NCBI GenBank assembly: GCA_015069495.1
Contig: SVIN01000019.1
Span: 1-33,092, forward strand
DNA from: Clostridiales bacterium
GTDB lineage: Bacteria > Bacillota > Clostridia > Christensenellales > Borkfalkiaceae
Reading direction: 5' to 3'
Length of the DNA: 33,092 nucleotides
The notes beneath the pieces were generated by a model, which did no database searches, was not told the DNA's origin, and was given only the letters and a program-made list of their open reading frames with translations. Shown here in pieces: positions 15,721 to 24,434 of the stretch. Position 1 is the stretch's first letter; every line of letters begins with the position of its first letter. The translations under genes were made by a program, and so were the position numbers.

Positions 15721-17040
15721 TTAGAAAGGAAGACGGAATTTACCGCGCCCCCCCTTCAACTGTTTCATCAACATTTTCGTTTGGTCAAACTGTTTCAGCA
15801 ACTGATTGATTTCCTGAACGGTCGTGCCTGAGCCTGCCGCGATACGGCGTTTACGCTTACTGTCGATGATGGAAGGATTGTCACGTTCTTGCTTGGTCAT
15901 CGAAAGAATGATGGCTTTGGTACGTTCGATTCTCTTTTCATCGATATCTCCTTCGCCAACCTTCAATTTATTTGCGCCAGGCAACATGGAAAGCATTGCG
16001 GACGCGCCGCCCATCTTTTTCATCATTGCAAATTGCTCAAGGTAATCGTTCAATGTGAACGTATTTGCCAGCATTTTCTGCTGCATTTTCTTCGCGTCTT
16101 CTTCCGTAATCGCTTGCTGCGCTTTTTCAATCAAGGACAGCACGTCACCCATACCGAGGATACGCGACGCCATACGGTCGGGATAGAAGGGTTCGAGATC
16201 CCCCATTTTTTCGCCCACACCGATAAATTTGATGGGCTTGCCCGTAACCGCTTTAATCGAAAGACATGCACCGCCGCGGGTATCGCCGTCAAGCTTTGTC
16301 AAGATAACCCCCGTTACGTCCAACCTTTGATTGAAGGTGTCCGCTACGTTGACCGCTTCCTGACCGGTCATAGCGTCTACAACCAACAGCGTTTCCGTCA
16401 CTTCGACTTCTTTTTTGATATTTTCCAACTCCTGCATGAGCGTGTCGTCAATTTGCAAACGGCCTGCCGTGTCCAGGATTACGGTGTCATAATTCATCGA
16501 ACGCGCGTAGTCAATCGCTTGTTTTGCGGTTTTGACAGGGTTTTGCGTGCCCTTTTCAAACACCTCGACCTGCGCATTTTTACCTACCACCTGCAACTGT
16601 GTAATCGCCGCGGGGCGGTAAATATCGCCCGCCACCAAAAGGGGGCGTTTGCCTTGTTTTTTCAAAAGATTGGCGAGCTTTCCGCAAAGGGTAGTTTTAC
16701 CCGCGCCTTGCAAACCGCACATCATGATGACGGTGGGAAGCTTGGACGAAACCTCCAACTTCGCATTTTTCGACCCCATCAAGTTAATCAATTCTTCATT
16801 GACAATTTTAATAACCTGCTGAGCGGGGTTGAGCGAGGACAAAATTTCCTGCCCGACCGCTTTTTCCGAAACGTCTGCGATGAATTGTTTCGCCACGCGC
16901 AAGTTGACGTCCGCTTCCAACAGCGCAACGCGCACTTCACGCATTGCCGTACGAATTTCCAATTCCGTCAGCTTACCGCGCTTGGTCAATTTTGAAAATA
17001 TATGATTTAATCTGTCCGATAAGGAACCGAATAAAGCCAT
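15721..17040 (-). CDS. ffh: Signal recognition particle GTPase Ffh
   Basis: 439 residues. Ffh, with 4.5S RNA, binds signal sequences of nascent membrane proteins and docks with FtsY. Order: helical N domain; G domain with P-loop GLQGAGKTTLCGKLA, DTAGRL, and TKLDGDTRGG; then an M domain with ASAMLSMLPG and the RNA-binding region RKRRIAAGSGTTVQEINQLL. The Met-rich tail is shorter than in some orthologues. It lies directly after ylxM (5-base gap) and is co-transcribed with it. Confidence 0.98.
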   Translation of the reverse strand: MALFGSLSDRLNHIFSKLTKRGKLTELEIRTAMREVRVALLEADVNLRVAKQFIADVSEKAVGQEILSSLNPAQQVIKIVNEELINLMGSKNAKLEVSSKLPTVIMMCGLQGAGKTTLCGKLANLLKKQGKRPLLVAGDIYRPAAITQLQVVGKNAQVEVFEKGTQNPVKTAKQAIDYARSMNYDTVILDTAGRLQIDDTLMQELENIKKEVEVTETLLVVDAMTGQEAVNVADTFNQRLDVTGVILTKLDGDTRGGACLSIKAVTGKPIKFIGVGEKMGDLEPFYPDRMASRILGMGDVLSLIEKAQQAITEEDAKKMQQKMLANTFTLNDYLEQFAMMKKMGGASAMLSMLPGANKLKVGEGDIDEKRIERTKAIILSMTKQERDNPSIIDSKRKRRIAAGSGTTVQEINQLLKQFDQTKMLMKQLKGGRGKFRLPF

Positions 17041-17045
17041 CTTAC

Positions 17046-17459
17046 TTACTCCTCTTCGCGGAACACTTTACCTATAATCGCGCCGTCCGCAACCTCGGTT
17101 TTCTCCGCGCCGAATTGTTTTTGCACCCCGTCCAACTTTTCTTTCAATGCCGACAGCGGTTCAAAATTTTGTTTTTCCTTTTCCACAAAGCGTTCCACCT
17201 CTGTCATGTAGGCTGAATACTCGTGAGAAAGGTCGTCCAAAGCTTGTAAAAAGTGAAGTTTATCCTCGTACTTTTCCAATTGCTTTCTGCATTTTTGTAA
17301 GCAATCGGATACGCTTTGGCGGGACACCCCTTTCTGTTCGGCAATTTCACCGAGAGAAAGGTCATAATTGAAATAGAGATCGGTAATCTCTTTCTGTGTG
17401 GCAGTCAGCAAGGGGGAATACGTATCCCACAGCCGAAGAAAATGCAAATCGTCTTTCAT
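17046..17459 (-). CDS. ylxM: YlxM-like SRP operon helix-turn-helix protein (UPF0122)
   Basis: 137 residues. The N-terminal half has a sigma-70 region 4-like HTH (LTATQKEITDLYFNYDLSLG, EIAEQKGVSRQSVSDCLQKCRKQLEKYEDKL) typical of YlxM, which modulates SRP assembly in other Gram-positives. The C-terminal helices are longer than in the shortest orthologues. It is the first gene of the ffh unit, with a consensus promoter about 30 bases upstream and GGAGGG before the ATG. Confidence 0.92.
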   Translation of the reverse strand: MKDDLHFLRLWDTYSPLLTATQKEITDLYFNYDLSLGEIAEQKGVSRQSVSDCLQKCRKQLEKYEDKLHFLQALDDLSHEYSAYMTEVERFVEKEKQNFEPLSALKEKLDGVQKQFGAEKTEVADGAIIGKVFREEE

Positions 17460-17491
17460 TTTCTCGCCCTCCTACCCAATGTCCGTATGGT

Positions 17492-17520
17492 ATTATACTC
17501 CAAAAGAAAACAACTGTCAA
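17492..17520 (-). promoter_or_regulatory. Promoter of the ylxM-ffh unit
   Basis: TTGACA (17515-17520), 17 bases, TATAAT (17492-17497) on the minus strand. The -35 lies inside the right arm of the rseP terminator stem. Confidence 0.88.
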
Positions 17521-17537
17521 GCATTTTTACTTGACAG
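17514..17537 (-). terminator. Terminator of the pyrH-rseP operon
   Basis: CTGTCAAG (17514-17521) pairs perfectly with CTTGACAG (17530-17537); minus strand continues TTGTTTTCTTTT. It lies just after the rseP stop (17550) and shares bases with the next promoter. Confidence 0.7.
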
Positions 17538-17549
17538 TCGCAATTTTTC

Positions 17550-18794
17550 TTAAAAAAGTTGTAAAATATCTACTAGAATCGCAAAACCGAACAAAACAAC
17601 GATACCGATAAAGTGAATAATCGTTTCCACCTTGCGGTTGACAGGCTTTTTACGAATCCATTCGATGAGGCAGAAAATGACTTTACAGCCGTCCAATGCA
17701 GGAATGGGCAATAAATTAAACACGGCAAGATTCACACCGATAAAGGACGCAATATACAAGAAGCTGAACCAACTGCCCGTTGCACTGGAAATCGCACCAA
17801 TCGTCGTCACGGGTCCGCCTACGGCATTCAACCCCAACTGTCCCGTCAGCAACTGACCCAACGTCTTCAAAACCGCCGTCGCCATCTCCCAAGAGTAGGC
17901 AAATGCACCGCCAATCGTCTCCCAGAATCCGCCCGGTAACGTGGTCGTATAGGTGTCATAACCCAGACAGCTTGCCAGCTCTGCTATTACACCGTCTGCG
18001 TCACCCATATCTGCAAACACGCCATCGGCGTATACTTGTACGGTAACGGTCTTTTCTTGCCACTTTCCGTCTTTCTTTCGAAGCACTTGCGCGGTGAAAG
18101 TGTCTCCTGCTTGCTTGCCCTTTAATACGTCCACGATATCCGTCATCATGGCAACCTTTTCACCATCCATCGACAGCAAGACGTCGCGTTGAGAAAGGTT
18201 TTCCACTTCCCATTCCGCATGCGGAACGTCGGTAGGGTTTTTCGGGTCATAAGTGGTAGGCATCATCATCAGTTTCGGTACCCCGAACGTTGCCACCATA
18301 ATCAACAGTAAAATCATGGCAAACAGATAATTCATCGTCGCGCCCGCAATCAATACAATGATACGTTTCCAAGGCGCCTGATCGTTGAATTGCGCCCCCT
18401 GCGGTTCGGGGTATTCATCCTGAGGTTTTTCATTCACCTCAACCATGCCCCCTTCGTTTTGCGTTTCTTCCGTTTTCATTTCGCCAAACGGTTCATTTTC
18501 GGGGTCTTTGTTTTCTTCCTCTTCCTCCGTATAATCTTCGCCGTCGAACGCACAATAACCGCCCAAGGGAATCACACGCAAGGCGAACAATTCACCCGTT
18601 TTTTTACTGCGTTTTTTGAAGATAGCGGGACCAAATCCCACCGCAAATTCGGTGATTTTGAACCCTAAAATTTTACCCGCAACGTAGTGTCCAAACTCGT
18701 GCACGGTAACCATCACAAGCAAAATCAATACCGCCAACAATACACTGCCGACACTTTTCATCGCGCTTGCAAAAGACAATAAATTACTAATCAT
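17550..18794 (-). CDS. rseP: RseP-family site-2 zinc metalloprotease
   Basis: 414 residues. Membrane-embedded protease that cuts transmembrane regulators or signal peptides. HEFGH at residues 32-36 is the zinc site in the first membrane helix; a PDZ-like domain occupies the middle (LSQRDVLLSMDGEKV), and NLLPIPALDGCKVIF gives the second conserved motif, with DGC instead of the common DGG. A very acidic segment (TEEEEENKDPENEPFGEMK and onward, about 85-130) separates the first helix region from the PDZ; this is longer than usual. Last gene of the conserved operon. Confidence 0.95.
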   Translation of the reverse strand: MISNLLSFASAMKSVGSVLLAVLILLVMVTVHEFGHYVAGKILGFKITEFAVGFGPAIFKKRSKKTGELFALRVIPLGGYCAFDGEDYTEEEEENKDPENEPFGEMKTEETQNEGGMVEVNEKPQDEYPEPQGAQFNDQAPWKRIIVLIAGATMNYLFAMILLLIMVATFGVPKLMMMPTTYDPKNPTDVPHAEWEVENLSQRDVLLSMDGEKVAMMTDIVDVLKGKQAGDTFTAQVLRKKDGKWQEKTVTVQVYADGVFADMGDADGVIAELASCLGYDTYTTTLPGGFWETIGGAFAYSWEMATAVLKTLGQLLTGQLGLNAVGGPVTTIGAISSATGSWFSFLYIASFIGVNLAVFNLLPIPALDGCKVIFCLIEWIRKKPVNRKVETIIHFIGIVVLFGFAILVDILQLF

Positions 18795-18805
18795 ATACTC
18801 TTTCC

Positions 18806-19957
18806 TTATTTATACACCGCGCTGATATTTTCTCTCGCCAACGCACGTGCGCGCGCGTCCGTTGTTTTTAATATCTCGTAAGAATCCGTTTGCATGCGTT
18901 CGGTCTGTTCCAATACCGAGCGCATAACGTCCGCGATGGCGAGGAAGGGAATTTTCTCGTCCAAGAATGCGCGGACGGCAATTTCACCCGCACCGTTTAA
19001 GGCGCAAGGGTAATTGTCCCCCATCTCCAAAGCTGTCAATGCCAAGTCGTAACACGGGAAGCGTTTTCTATCCAATGGTAAAAAACGAATCGCGCCAAGC
19101 GCCTCGAAATTCAAGGGCTTTAACCCGCAATCAAAACGGTCGGGATAGGTCAGTGCAAGCTGAATGGGAAGTTCCATCGTGGGATAACTCATTTGCGCCA
19201 TCACACAGCCGTCGTCAAATTCCACCATGGAATGGATAATGCTTTCCGGTTGTACAATCGTATGGATTTTTTCCAGCGGAGCATCATACAGCCAACGAGC
19301 CTCAATCACCTCAAAACCCTTATTCAAAAGCGTCGCGCTGTCGATGGTAATTTTCGCCCCCATTTGCCACGTGGGATGTTTCAACGCAGACATGGGTGTC
19401 ACATTTTGCAATTGTTCGTTCGTATACGCGTAAAATGGACCGCCGCTTGCGGTGATAATTAAGCGACGAAAAGGTGCGTTTGCGCGAAAACTCAACGCCT
19501 GCCACAGAGCCGAATGTTCGCTGTCTACGGGCATTAAATCAATACCTGCTCCCTTGACTTTACCCATCACAAGTTCTCCGCCGCACACCAAAGTTTCCTT
19601 ATTTGCAAGGGCGATATCCTTGTGAAGTTCCACCGCTTTCAAGCTGTATTTCAAACCCGCGAAACCCGTTGCCGCAACGAAAGCAACTTCGCCATAAGCA
19701 ATCGCCTCTTCCGCCGCTTGCTCGCCATAGCCGAATTTTATCCCCGCAGGGATTTGAGAAGCAATCGCTTTGCCTGCTTCTTCGTCCGCCAAAGCGGCGT
19801 ATTCAGGCATAAACTCTTTCACTTGCGCTAAGAACAAATCCGCAGAAGCGTTAGCAACGATGCTTTTAATCTTGAATTTATCGGGATGACGGCGTACTAC
19901 TGAACAGACCTGCGTACCGATAGAACCCGTCGAACCAATCAATGCAATCGTTTTCAT
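18806..19957 (-). CDS. dxr: 1-deoxy-D-xylulose 5-phosphate reductoisomerase
   Basis: 383 residues. Second step of the MEP isoprenoid pathway: converts DXP to MEP with NADPH. N-terminal cofactor loop IGSTGSIGTQ, ANKETLVCGGE, substrate/metal block VDSEHSALWQAL and TASGGPFY, and a C-terminal helical domain. Normal length. Feeds UppS, two genes upstream, with isoprenoid units. Confidence 0.97.
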   Translation of the reverse strand: MKTIALIGSTGSIGTQVCSVVRRHPDKFKIKSIVANASADLFLAQVKEFMPEYAALADEEAGKAIASQIPAGIKFGYGEQAAEEAIAYGEVAFVAATGFAGLKYSLKAVELHKDIALANKETLVCGGELVMGKVKGAGIDLMPVDSEHSALWQALSFRANAPFRRLIITASGGPFYAYTNEQLQNVTPMSALKHPTWQMGAKITIDSATLLNKGFEVIEARWLYDAPLEKIHTIVQPESIIHSMVEFDDGCVMAQMSYPTMELPIQLALTYPDRFDCGLKPLNFEALGAIRFLPLDRKRFPCYDLALTALEMGDNYPCALNGAGEIAVRAFLDEKIPFLAIADVMRSVLEQTERMQTDSYEILKTTDARARALARENISAVYK

Positions 19958-19960
19958 AAC

Positions 19961-20854
19961 TTATACCACCAAACCAATGATTACAAACGCCAAGTACGCG
20001 ATGATTGTGGAATACAACGCACTGTCCAAACGGTCAAGCGCACCGCCGTGCCCGGGCATGATATTGCCCATATCCTTCAAACCAAGCTTGCGCTTGATAC
20101 AGCTTTCCACCAAATCGCCAAATGCCGTAGCCACCGCGCCAACCAAACCAATCGCCAAATACACGGGCAGCCAAATATACATCTGGTCAAACGAACCCGC
20201 CGTTGCGTTGTAGATAAAATACAACGCCGCCGCGCCGAGCATACCGCCCACCAAACCGCCGATACCGCCAATCACCGTCTTATTCGGACTGATGACAGGA
20301 GTCATTTTCTTAGGGAAATATTTCCGTAAGAATCTGCCGAACACATACGCAATCGAATCCGCGCAAGGGGAAACGACAAATACGAGCAATATCAACAATC
20401 GGGAATCAAAGGCAAATTTTTCCAACGCCTTGGGTGCAACCGCATGGTTGGCAATCACCATCAGCGCAAGCAATACGCTTGGATATACCGCTGACAAAAA
20501 CGCCATACCTAAGCTTTCCAGCGAAGTTTCTTCGTGCTTCACCACCAACAGCGACAACAGCAACACCGACAACGCCAGTACCGCAACGCCTATCACGGTA
20601 AAGCCCCAACCTTTGAAATATTCGCCCAACGCACACGCGGGGATGGTCAGTGCGGAAAAAGCATAGACAATCCCTCGCCCCGCCTTGGTCGTTTTTTCCT
20701 TGGTCGCGCGGAGTATTTCAAACGTACCCAATAACGCAAAGGCATAAATCAAGGCATCGAAGTAAAAATCACCGTAAGGCAGGAATATTTTCAAGCAGAA
20801 AAATCCCGCCAACAGGGCAATATAACACGACCCCGAAATCAATCTTATCTTCAT
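19961..20854 (-). CDS. cdsA: Phosphatidate cytidylyltransferase
   Basis: 297 residues. Integral membrane enzyme that makes CDP-diacylglycerol from phosphatidate and CTP. About eight hydrophobic segments, ending in the family signature SCIKRKLGLKDMG followed by PGHGGALDRLDS. Lies 3 bases before dxr; a hairpin separates it from uppS. Confidence 0.96.
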   Translation of the reverse strand: MKIRLISGSCYIALLAGFFCLKIFLPYGDFYFDALIYAFALLGTFEILRATKEKTTKAGRGIVYAFSALTIPACALGEYFKGWGFTVIGVAVLALSVLLLSLLVVKHEETSLESLGMAFLSAVYPSVLLALMVIANHAVAPKALEKFAFDSRLLILLVFVVSPCADSIAYVFGRFLRKYFPKKMTPVISPNKTVIGGIGGLVGGMLGAAALYFIYNATAGSFDQMYIWLPVYLAIGLVGAVATAFGDLVESCIKRKLGLKDMGNIMPGHGGALDRLDSALYSTIIAYLAFVIIGLVV

Positions 20855-20885
20855 ATTTTCTCCTTTTTCCTTGCGGAAAAACGAA

Positions 20886-20926
20886 GGGGCAACTGCGTTT
20901 TTTATAACTCAACGCATACCTGCCCC
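20886..20926 (-). terminator. Hairpin between uppS and cdsA (possible attenuator)
   Basis: GGGGCA (20886-20891) and TGCGTT (20894-20899) pair with AACGCA (20911-20916) and TGCCCC (20921-20926). On the minus strand it is followed by TTCGTTTTTCC. This is in the only sizeable gap of the operon, so it may reduce expression of downstream genes. Confidence 0.5.
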
Positions 20927-20937
20927 CTTTGTTTGTC

Positions 20938-21657
20938 TTATGTAAGCTGTTCGTCCGTCTTACCGAATCTACGTGTGCGGTTGGAAAAATCAATGATGGC
21001 TTTATCCAATTCCTTATCGGAAAATTCGGGGAACATTTTATTGGAAAAATATAATTCCGCATACGCCGCTTGATACAATAAGAAGTTAGACAAGCGCACT
21101 TCTTTCCCCGTACGGATAATCAAATCGGGGTCGGGTAAATCGCTGGTATAGAGCAGTTTAGAAAAACTCTCTTCCGTAACCTTTTCCCCATTTTCTATCG
21201 CCTTATTCACCGCGTGAATGATTTCATCGCGCGCGCCATAGGCAACCGCAATGTTAATCCCTCGCCCTTCGTAGTGTTCGGTGTCCTTTTCACTCTCACG
21301 CAAACCTTGCATGACGTCATCAGGCAACAAGGACAAATCCCCCAGCGTGCGCAAACGTACACCGCGTTCAAATATTTTTTGCAGTTCCTTTCGGAAATTA
21401 TTACGGAACAAATTAAACAATCCGTCCAATTCCTCTTTCGGACGTTTTAAATTTTCCGTAGATAAAGCGTATACGGTGATATACTGCACCCCCAAATCAA
21501 AGGCGTGTTCCATCAACCCAATCATACGCTCCATCCCATTTTTATGTCCAAAGGAACGAGGCATCATACGTTTTTTCGCCCAACGCCCATTGCCGTCCAT
21601 AATGATGGCGATATGACGGGGTATCGTTACCCCTTGTAACAGTGTATTCTTACGCAT
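20938..21657 (-). CDS. uppS: Undecaprenyl diphosphate synthase
   Basis: 239 residues. Condenses isopentenyl diphosphate onto farnesyl diphosphate to give the C55 lipid carrier for cell-wall synthesis. IIMDGNGRWAKKR near the N-terminus carries the catalytic Asp, with later PDLIIRTGKEVRLSNFLL and the C-terminal IIDFSNRTRRFGK. The RTGKE form is slightly altered from the common RTSGE. Lies 3 bases after frr. Confidence 0.96.
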   Translation of the reverse strand: MRKNTLLQGVTIPRHIAIIMDGNGRWAKKRMMPRSFGHKNGMERMIGLMEHAFDLGVQYITVYALSTENLKRPKEELDGLFNLFRNNFRKELQKIFERGVRLRTLGDLSLLPDDVMQGLRESEKDTEHYEGRGINIAVAYGARDEIIHAVNKAIENGEKVTEESFSKLLYTSDLPDPDLIIRTGKEVRLSNFLLYQAAYAELYFSNKMFPEFSDKELDKAIIDFSNRTRRFGKTDEQLT

Positions 21658-21660
21658 GGC

Positions 21661-22233
21661 TTAAATAGTCATCAATTCTTTTTCTTTTGCAGAAATAATT
21701 CCTTCCAATTTGGTCATGTAACCAGAAATCGCCTTTTCAACGTCTGCTTCACAGCCAGCCGCTTCATCTTCGGACAATTCTTTTGCGGTCTTCATTTTCT
21801 TAATCAAATCCATTGCGTCACGGCGGTGGTTACGAATTGCAACCTTCGAATCTTCCCCCATCTTCTTCGCCTGCTTTACCAATTCACGTCTGCGTTCTTC
21901 GGTCATATCAGGGAAAACAAGGCGGATTACGTTACCGTCATTGCTAGGGTTTAAGCCGATGTTCGATTGCAAAATTGCCTTTTCAACCGCTTTCAAAAGG
22001 GATTTATCCCAAAGGCTGATTTGCAAGCATTTTGCATCCAATGCGGATACGTTGCCAAGTTCAATCAACTTGCTCATACCGCCGTAAGCTTCCACTTCCA
22101 AACGGTCCAAAATACGGGGATTTGCTCTGCCCGTACGGATGGCGCCGTATTCTCTGTCCAATGCAGTTAAAGTGTTTTCCGATTTTTCTTCCAACTCAAA
22201 CATCATTTCTTCAATCTTTTCGTTTTCAATCAT
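21661..22233 (-). CDS. frr: Ribosome recycling factor
   Basis: 190 residues, tRNA-shaped protein that, with EF-G, splits post-termination ribosomes. Typical blocks: REYGAIRTGRANPRILDRLEV, INLWD-like SLWDKSLLKAVEKAI, and LVKQAKKMGEDSKVAIRNHR. Sits between pyrH and uppS, the standard place. Confidence 0.97.
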   Translation of the reverse strand: MIENEKIEEMMFELEEKSENTLTALDREYGAIRTGRANPRILDRLEVEAYGGMSKLIELGNVSALDAKCLQISLWDKSLLKAVEKAILQSNIGLNPSNDGNVIRLVFPDMTEERRRELVKQAKKMGEDSKVAIRNHRRDAMDLIKKMKTAKELSEDEAAGCEADVEKAISGYMTKLEGIISAKEKELMTI

Positions 22234-22264
22234 GGTTATATCTCCTAATTTTTTTATTTCTCAT

Positions 22265-22972
22265 TTATACCTCTATAAGGGTGCCGAGGCGTTCGCCGCA
22301 AACAGCGCGCACCAACGAGTTTTCTTCATTCAACCCAAACGCCAAGGTCGGCACGTCGTTTTCCATACACATCGTTGCCGCGGTAAAGTCAATTACCTTC
22401 AAGTTGCGGTTGATAATGTCGGAATATTTCAAAACGTCATACTTACGCGCCGCGGGATTGGTTTTGGGGTCGGAATCATAAATCCCGTCCACGTTTTTCG
22501 CCATCAACAAAATGTCAGCGTCGATTTCACAAGCACGAAGCGCGGCAGCCGTATCCGTCGAACAGTAGGGATGCCCCGTACCGCAAGCAAAGATAACCAC
22601 TCTGCCCATTTCAAAATGACGAAGCGCCTTTCTCAAAATCAAAGGTTCCGCCAAGGAAATCATGTTCAACGCCGTTTGAACACGTACAGGCACGCCGTGT
22701 TGTTCAATCGCGTCCATCATGGCAAGCGAGTTCATCACCGTTGCCAACATACCCATTTGGTCAGCCGTCGTGCGATCCATTTTCGTACCCTGACGCCCGC
22801 GCCAAAAGTTACCGCCGCCGATAACCAAACCAACCTCAACGCCCATATTGTGGATTTTTACAATCTGCTCTACCACAGGCGCGATGACTTCGTGATTAAG
22901 CCCAAATCTTTGATCTCCCGCCAAGGCTTCGCCCGACAGTTTAAGCAATACTCTTTTGTATTTTGGCTGCAT
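22265..22972 (-). CDS. pyrH: UMP kinase
   Basis: 235 residues from ATG 22972, which has AAGGAG upstream; a 34-residue extension lacks a ribosome site. Phosphorylates UMP to UDP. KRVLLKLSGEALAG, VIGGGNFWRG, TADQMGMLATVMN, and ACGTGHPYCSTDTAA are typical. First gene of the pyrH-frr-uppS-cdsA-dxr-rseP order; rpsB/tsf, which often precede, are not here. Confidence 0.97.
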   Translation of the reverse strand: MQPKYKRVLLKLSGEALAGDQRFGLNHEVIAPVVEQIVKIHNMGVEVGLVIGGGNFWRGRQGTKMDRTTADQMGMLATVMNSLAMMDAIEQHGVPVRVQTALNMISLAEPLILRKALRHFEMGRVVIFACGTGHPYCSTDTAAALRACEIDADILLMAKNVDGIYDSDPKTNPAARKYDVLKYSDIINRNLKVIDFTAATMCMENDVPTLAFGLNEENSLVRAVCGERLGTLIEV

Positions 22973-23101
22973 AAGTGATTTTCTCCTTCTTATTGCTGAC
23001 GGCGAACGAACAAAAACATGGTTTTTCCCTTTGATTTTTGCCCGCAATCGCTCATTGTAACTATTATAGCACATTTTTTCAAAGAATGCTATACTATTTG
23101 C

Positions 23102-23159
23102 AAAAAAAATCGGTAAAAATCAAAACTTTTTTTCAGTCGATTTTTTACCGATTTTTTTT
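23102..23159. terminator. Bidirectional terminator upstream of pyrH
   Basis: AAAAAATCGGTAAAAATC (ending 23121) pairs with GATTTTTTACCGATTTTTTT (from 23139). T runs flank both ends. It terminates the small-protein gene at 23167. Confidence 0.8.
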
Positions 23160-23166
23160 CTTAGGA

Positions 23167-23376
23167 TTACCAATCTTGTTTTTTCAAGGATTTATCCTTT
23201 ACGTCATCATAATAGGCAAAATATTTTTCCTTAAACGCCGCGGGGGTCAAGGGCATACTTTCGCCGTTATTGCGCATTTCTTCTAAGATTTCCTGCAATT
23301 CTTCAGGGGTGAAATCCCCCAGTTCGGTTTCTTCACCGTACGCTTGCATCAATTTCAATAAATCCAATTCCGACAT
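23167..23376 (-). CDS. Small acidic protein, unknown
   Basis: 69 residues, rich in Glu/Leu (ELDLLKLMQAYGEE, FTPEELQEILEEM) and probably alpha-helical, no Cys or membrane segment. Its ATG overlaps the TAA of the PHP gene (TAATG), so translation is coupled. I do not recognise a family. A role linked to the phosphoesterase is possible but only from position. Confidence 0.75.
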   Translation of the reverse strand: MSELDLLKLMQAYGEETELGDFTPEELQEILEEMRNNGESMPLTPAAFKEKYFAYYDDVKDKSLKKQDW

Positions 23377-24203
23377 TATAATTCTACCTTAATATGTTCT
23401 CCGCGGCAAGGCACAGTCAAATGGGTAAAGCCGATGCGTTTTAACATTGCCACCACTTCGTCCCACTTATCCAAAATCCGTTCAGGGAAATGGGAATCCG
23501 AACCAAAGGAAACTTTTCTTCCGCCAAGTTGGTAATATCTTTCCACAATATAATCAGCAGGCAAGGTGCGATTGGGTAACTGCTTGTTTGACGAGTTGAT
23601 TTCTAAAATTTTATCCTTACGTATAATCGTTTTTAAGATATCGTCGATTTGCTCACCGAATTCCTCAAGGTCAAAATCTTTATTTTCAAAAGGCACGTAA
23701 CGCGCCACGTAGCCAATATGTCCGACAATATCATAATGGTAAGGCACGTCCAAACTATTTCTCACCAGCTGCAAATATTCCCCGTAAATTTCAGGCTTCG
23801 GCATATTATTATCTCTATAGAAAAAGTCCAAACCATCCTTGCTATGCACACTGTTGATAACGTAGTCGGGACGGTACTTTTCATACGTCAACGCATACCT
23901 GCCCTGCACCTCTGCCTTGTCCGAGTATCCAAATTCTGCCCCGACAAGCACGTTGACAACACCCGCATAATCCTCCTGCAAGTGTCTAAGGGTGTGAAAA
24001 CATTCTTCCTCGTCACCGTTTCTTGTACGCTTATATTCCGTCTCATCCATCAAGGAAATATCGTAATCATAATCAAAATGATCGGTAAAACCGTAAAAGG
24101 CAACCCCGCGTTTTTGCGCGCACGCCAACATTTCCGCAGGGGTATTTTGCCCATCGTGCGAAAACGTCGTATGCGTGTGTAAATCCATCGATAATTTATT
24201 CAT
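23376..24203 (-). CDS. PHP-domain phosphoesterase, histidinol-phosphatase-like
   Basis: 275 residues. Metal-binding PHP motifs: MDLHTHTTFSHDG at the start, GFTDHFDYD near 40, INSVHSKDG near 137, EINSSN and SFGSDSHFPER at the end. HisJ/HisK-type enzymes have this layout, hydrolysing histidinol phosphate; no other his genes are near, so the substrate may differ. GAGGG precedes the ATG, and TTGCGG-17-TATAAT lies upstream. Confidence 0.88.
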   Translation of the reverse strand: MNKLSMDLHTHTTFSHDGQNTPAEMLACAQKRGVAFYGFTDHFDYDYDISLMDETEYKRTRNGDEEECFHTLRHLQEDYAGVVNVLVGAEFGYSDKAEVQGRYALTYEKYRPDYVINSVHSKDGLDFFYRDNNMPKPEIYGEYLQLVRNSLDVPYHYDIVGHIGYVARYVPFENKDFDLEEFGEQIDDILKTIIRKDKILEINSSNKQLPNRTLPADYIVERYYQLGGRKVSFGSDSHFPERILDKWDEVVAMLKRIGFTHLTVPCRGEHIKVEL

Positions 24204-24231
24204 AACATACCCTCTGTTTGATTTCTGTTAC

Positions 24232-24260
24232 ATTATAACACATTTTTTTATTTTCCGCAA
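24232..24260 (-). promoter_or_regulatory. Promoter of the PHP unit
   Basis: TTGCGG (24255-24260), 17 bases, TATAAT (24232-24237) on the minus strand. Confidence 0.7.
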
Positions 24261-24319
24261 GCGTTCGACAGCATTTTCATCATTTGGAAAATGCAGGATT
24301 TTCTGCCTTTTATCCCCTA

Positions 24320-24348
24320 TTGACACGAAGTTGCATTGGCTTTATAAT
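24320..24348 (+). promoter_or_regulatory. Promoter of the NlpC/P60 lipoprotein gene
   Basis: TTGACA (24320-24325), 17 bases, TATAAT (24343-24348), fully consensus. It is about 290 bases before the coding start, giving an unusually long leader. Confidence 0.88.
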
Positions 24349-24381
24349 ACCACCAAAGGCAAACCTTTCTTTGCCTCAGCT

Positions 24382-24434
24382 TATCCTTTTGCCAGTCTTA
24401 CACTTTACATTCACCTCCTATCGGTAAAAGGATA
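24382..24434 (+). promoter_or_regulatory. Long hairpin in the NlpC/P60 leader
   Basis: TATCCTTTTGCC (24382-24393) pairs with GGTAAAAGGATA (24423-24434) with one mismatch. The loop contains CACCTCC, complementary to a ribosome-binding site. It directly abuts the MITE-like element. Confidence 0.6.

Noticed and set aside
15889-16995. A 368-codon plus-strand frame opposite ffh
   Set aside because: Shadow of the strongly conserved ffh frame; no ribosome site, no recognisable domain.
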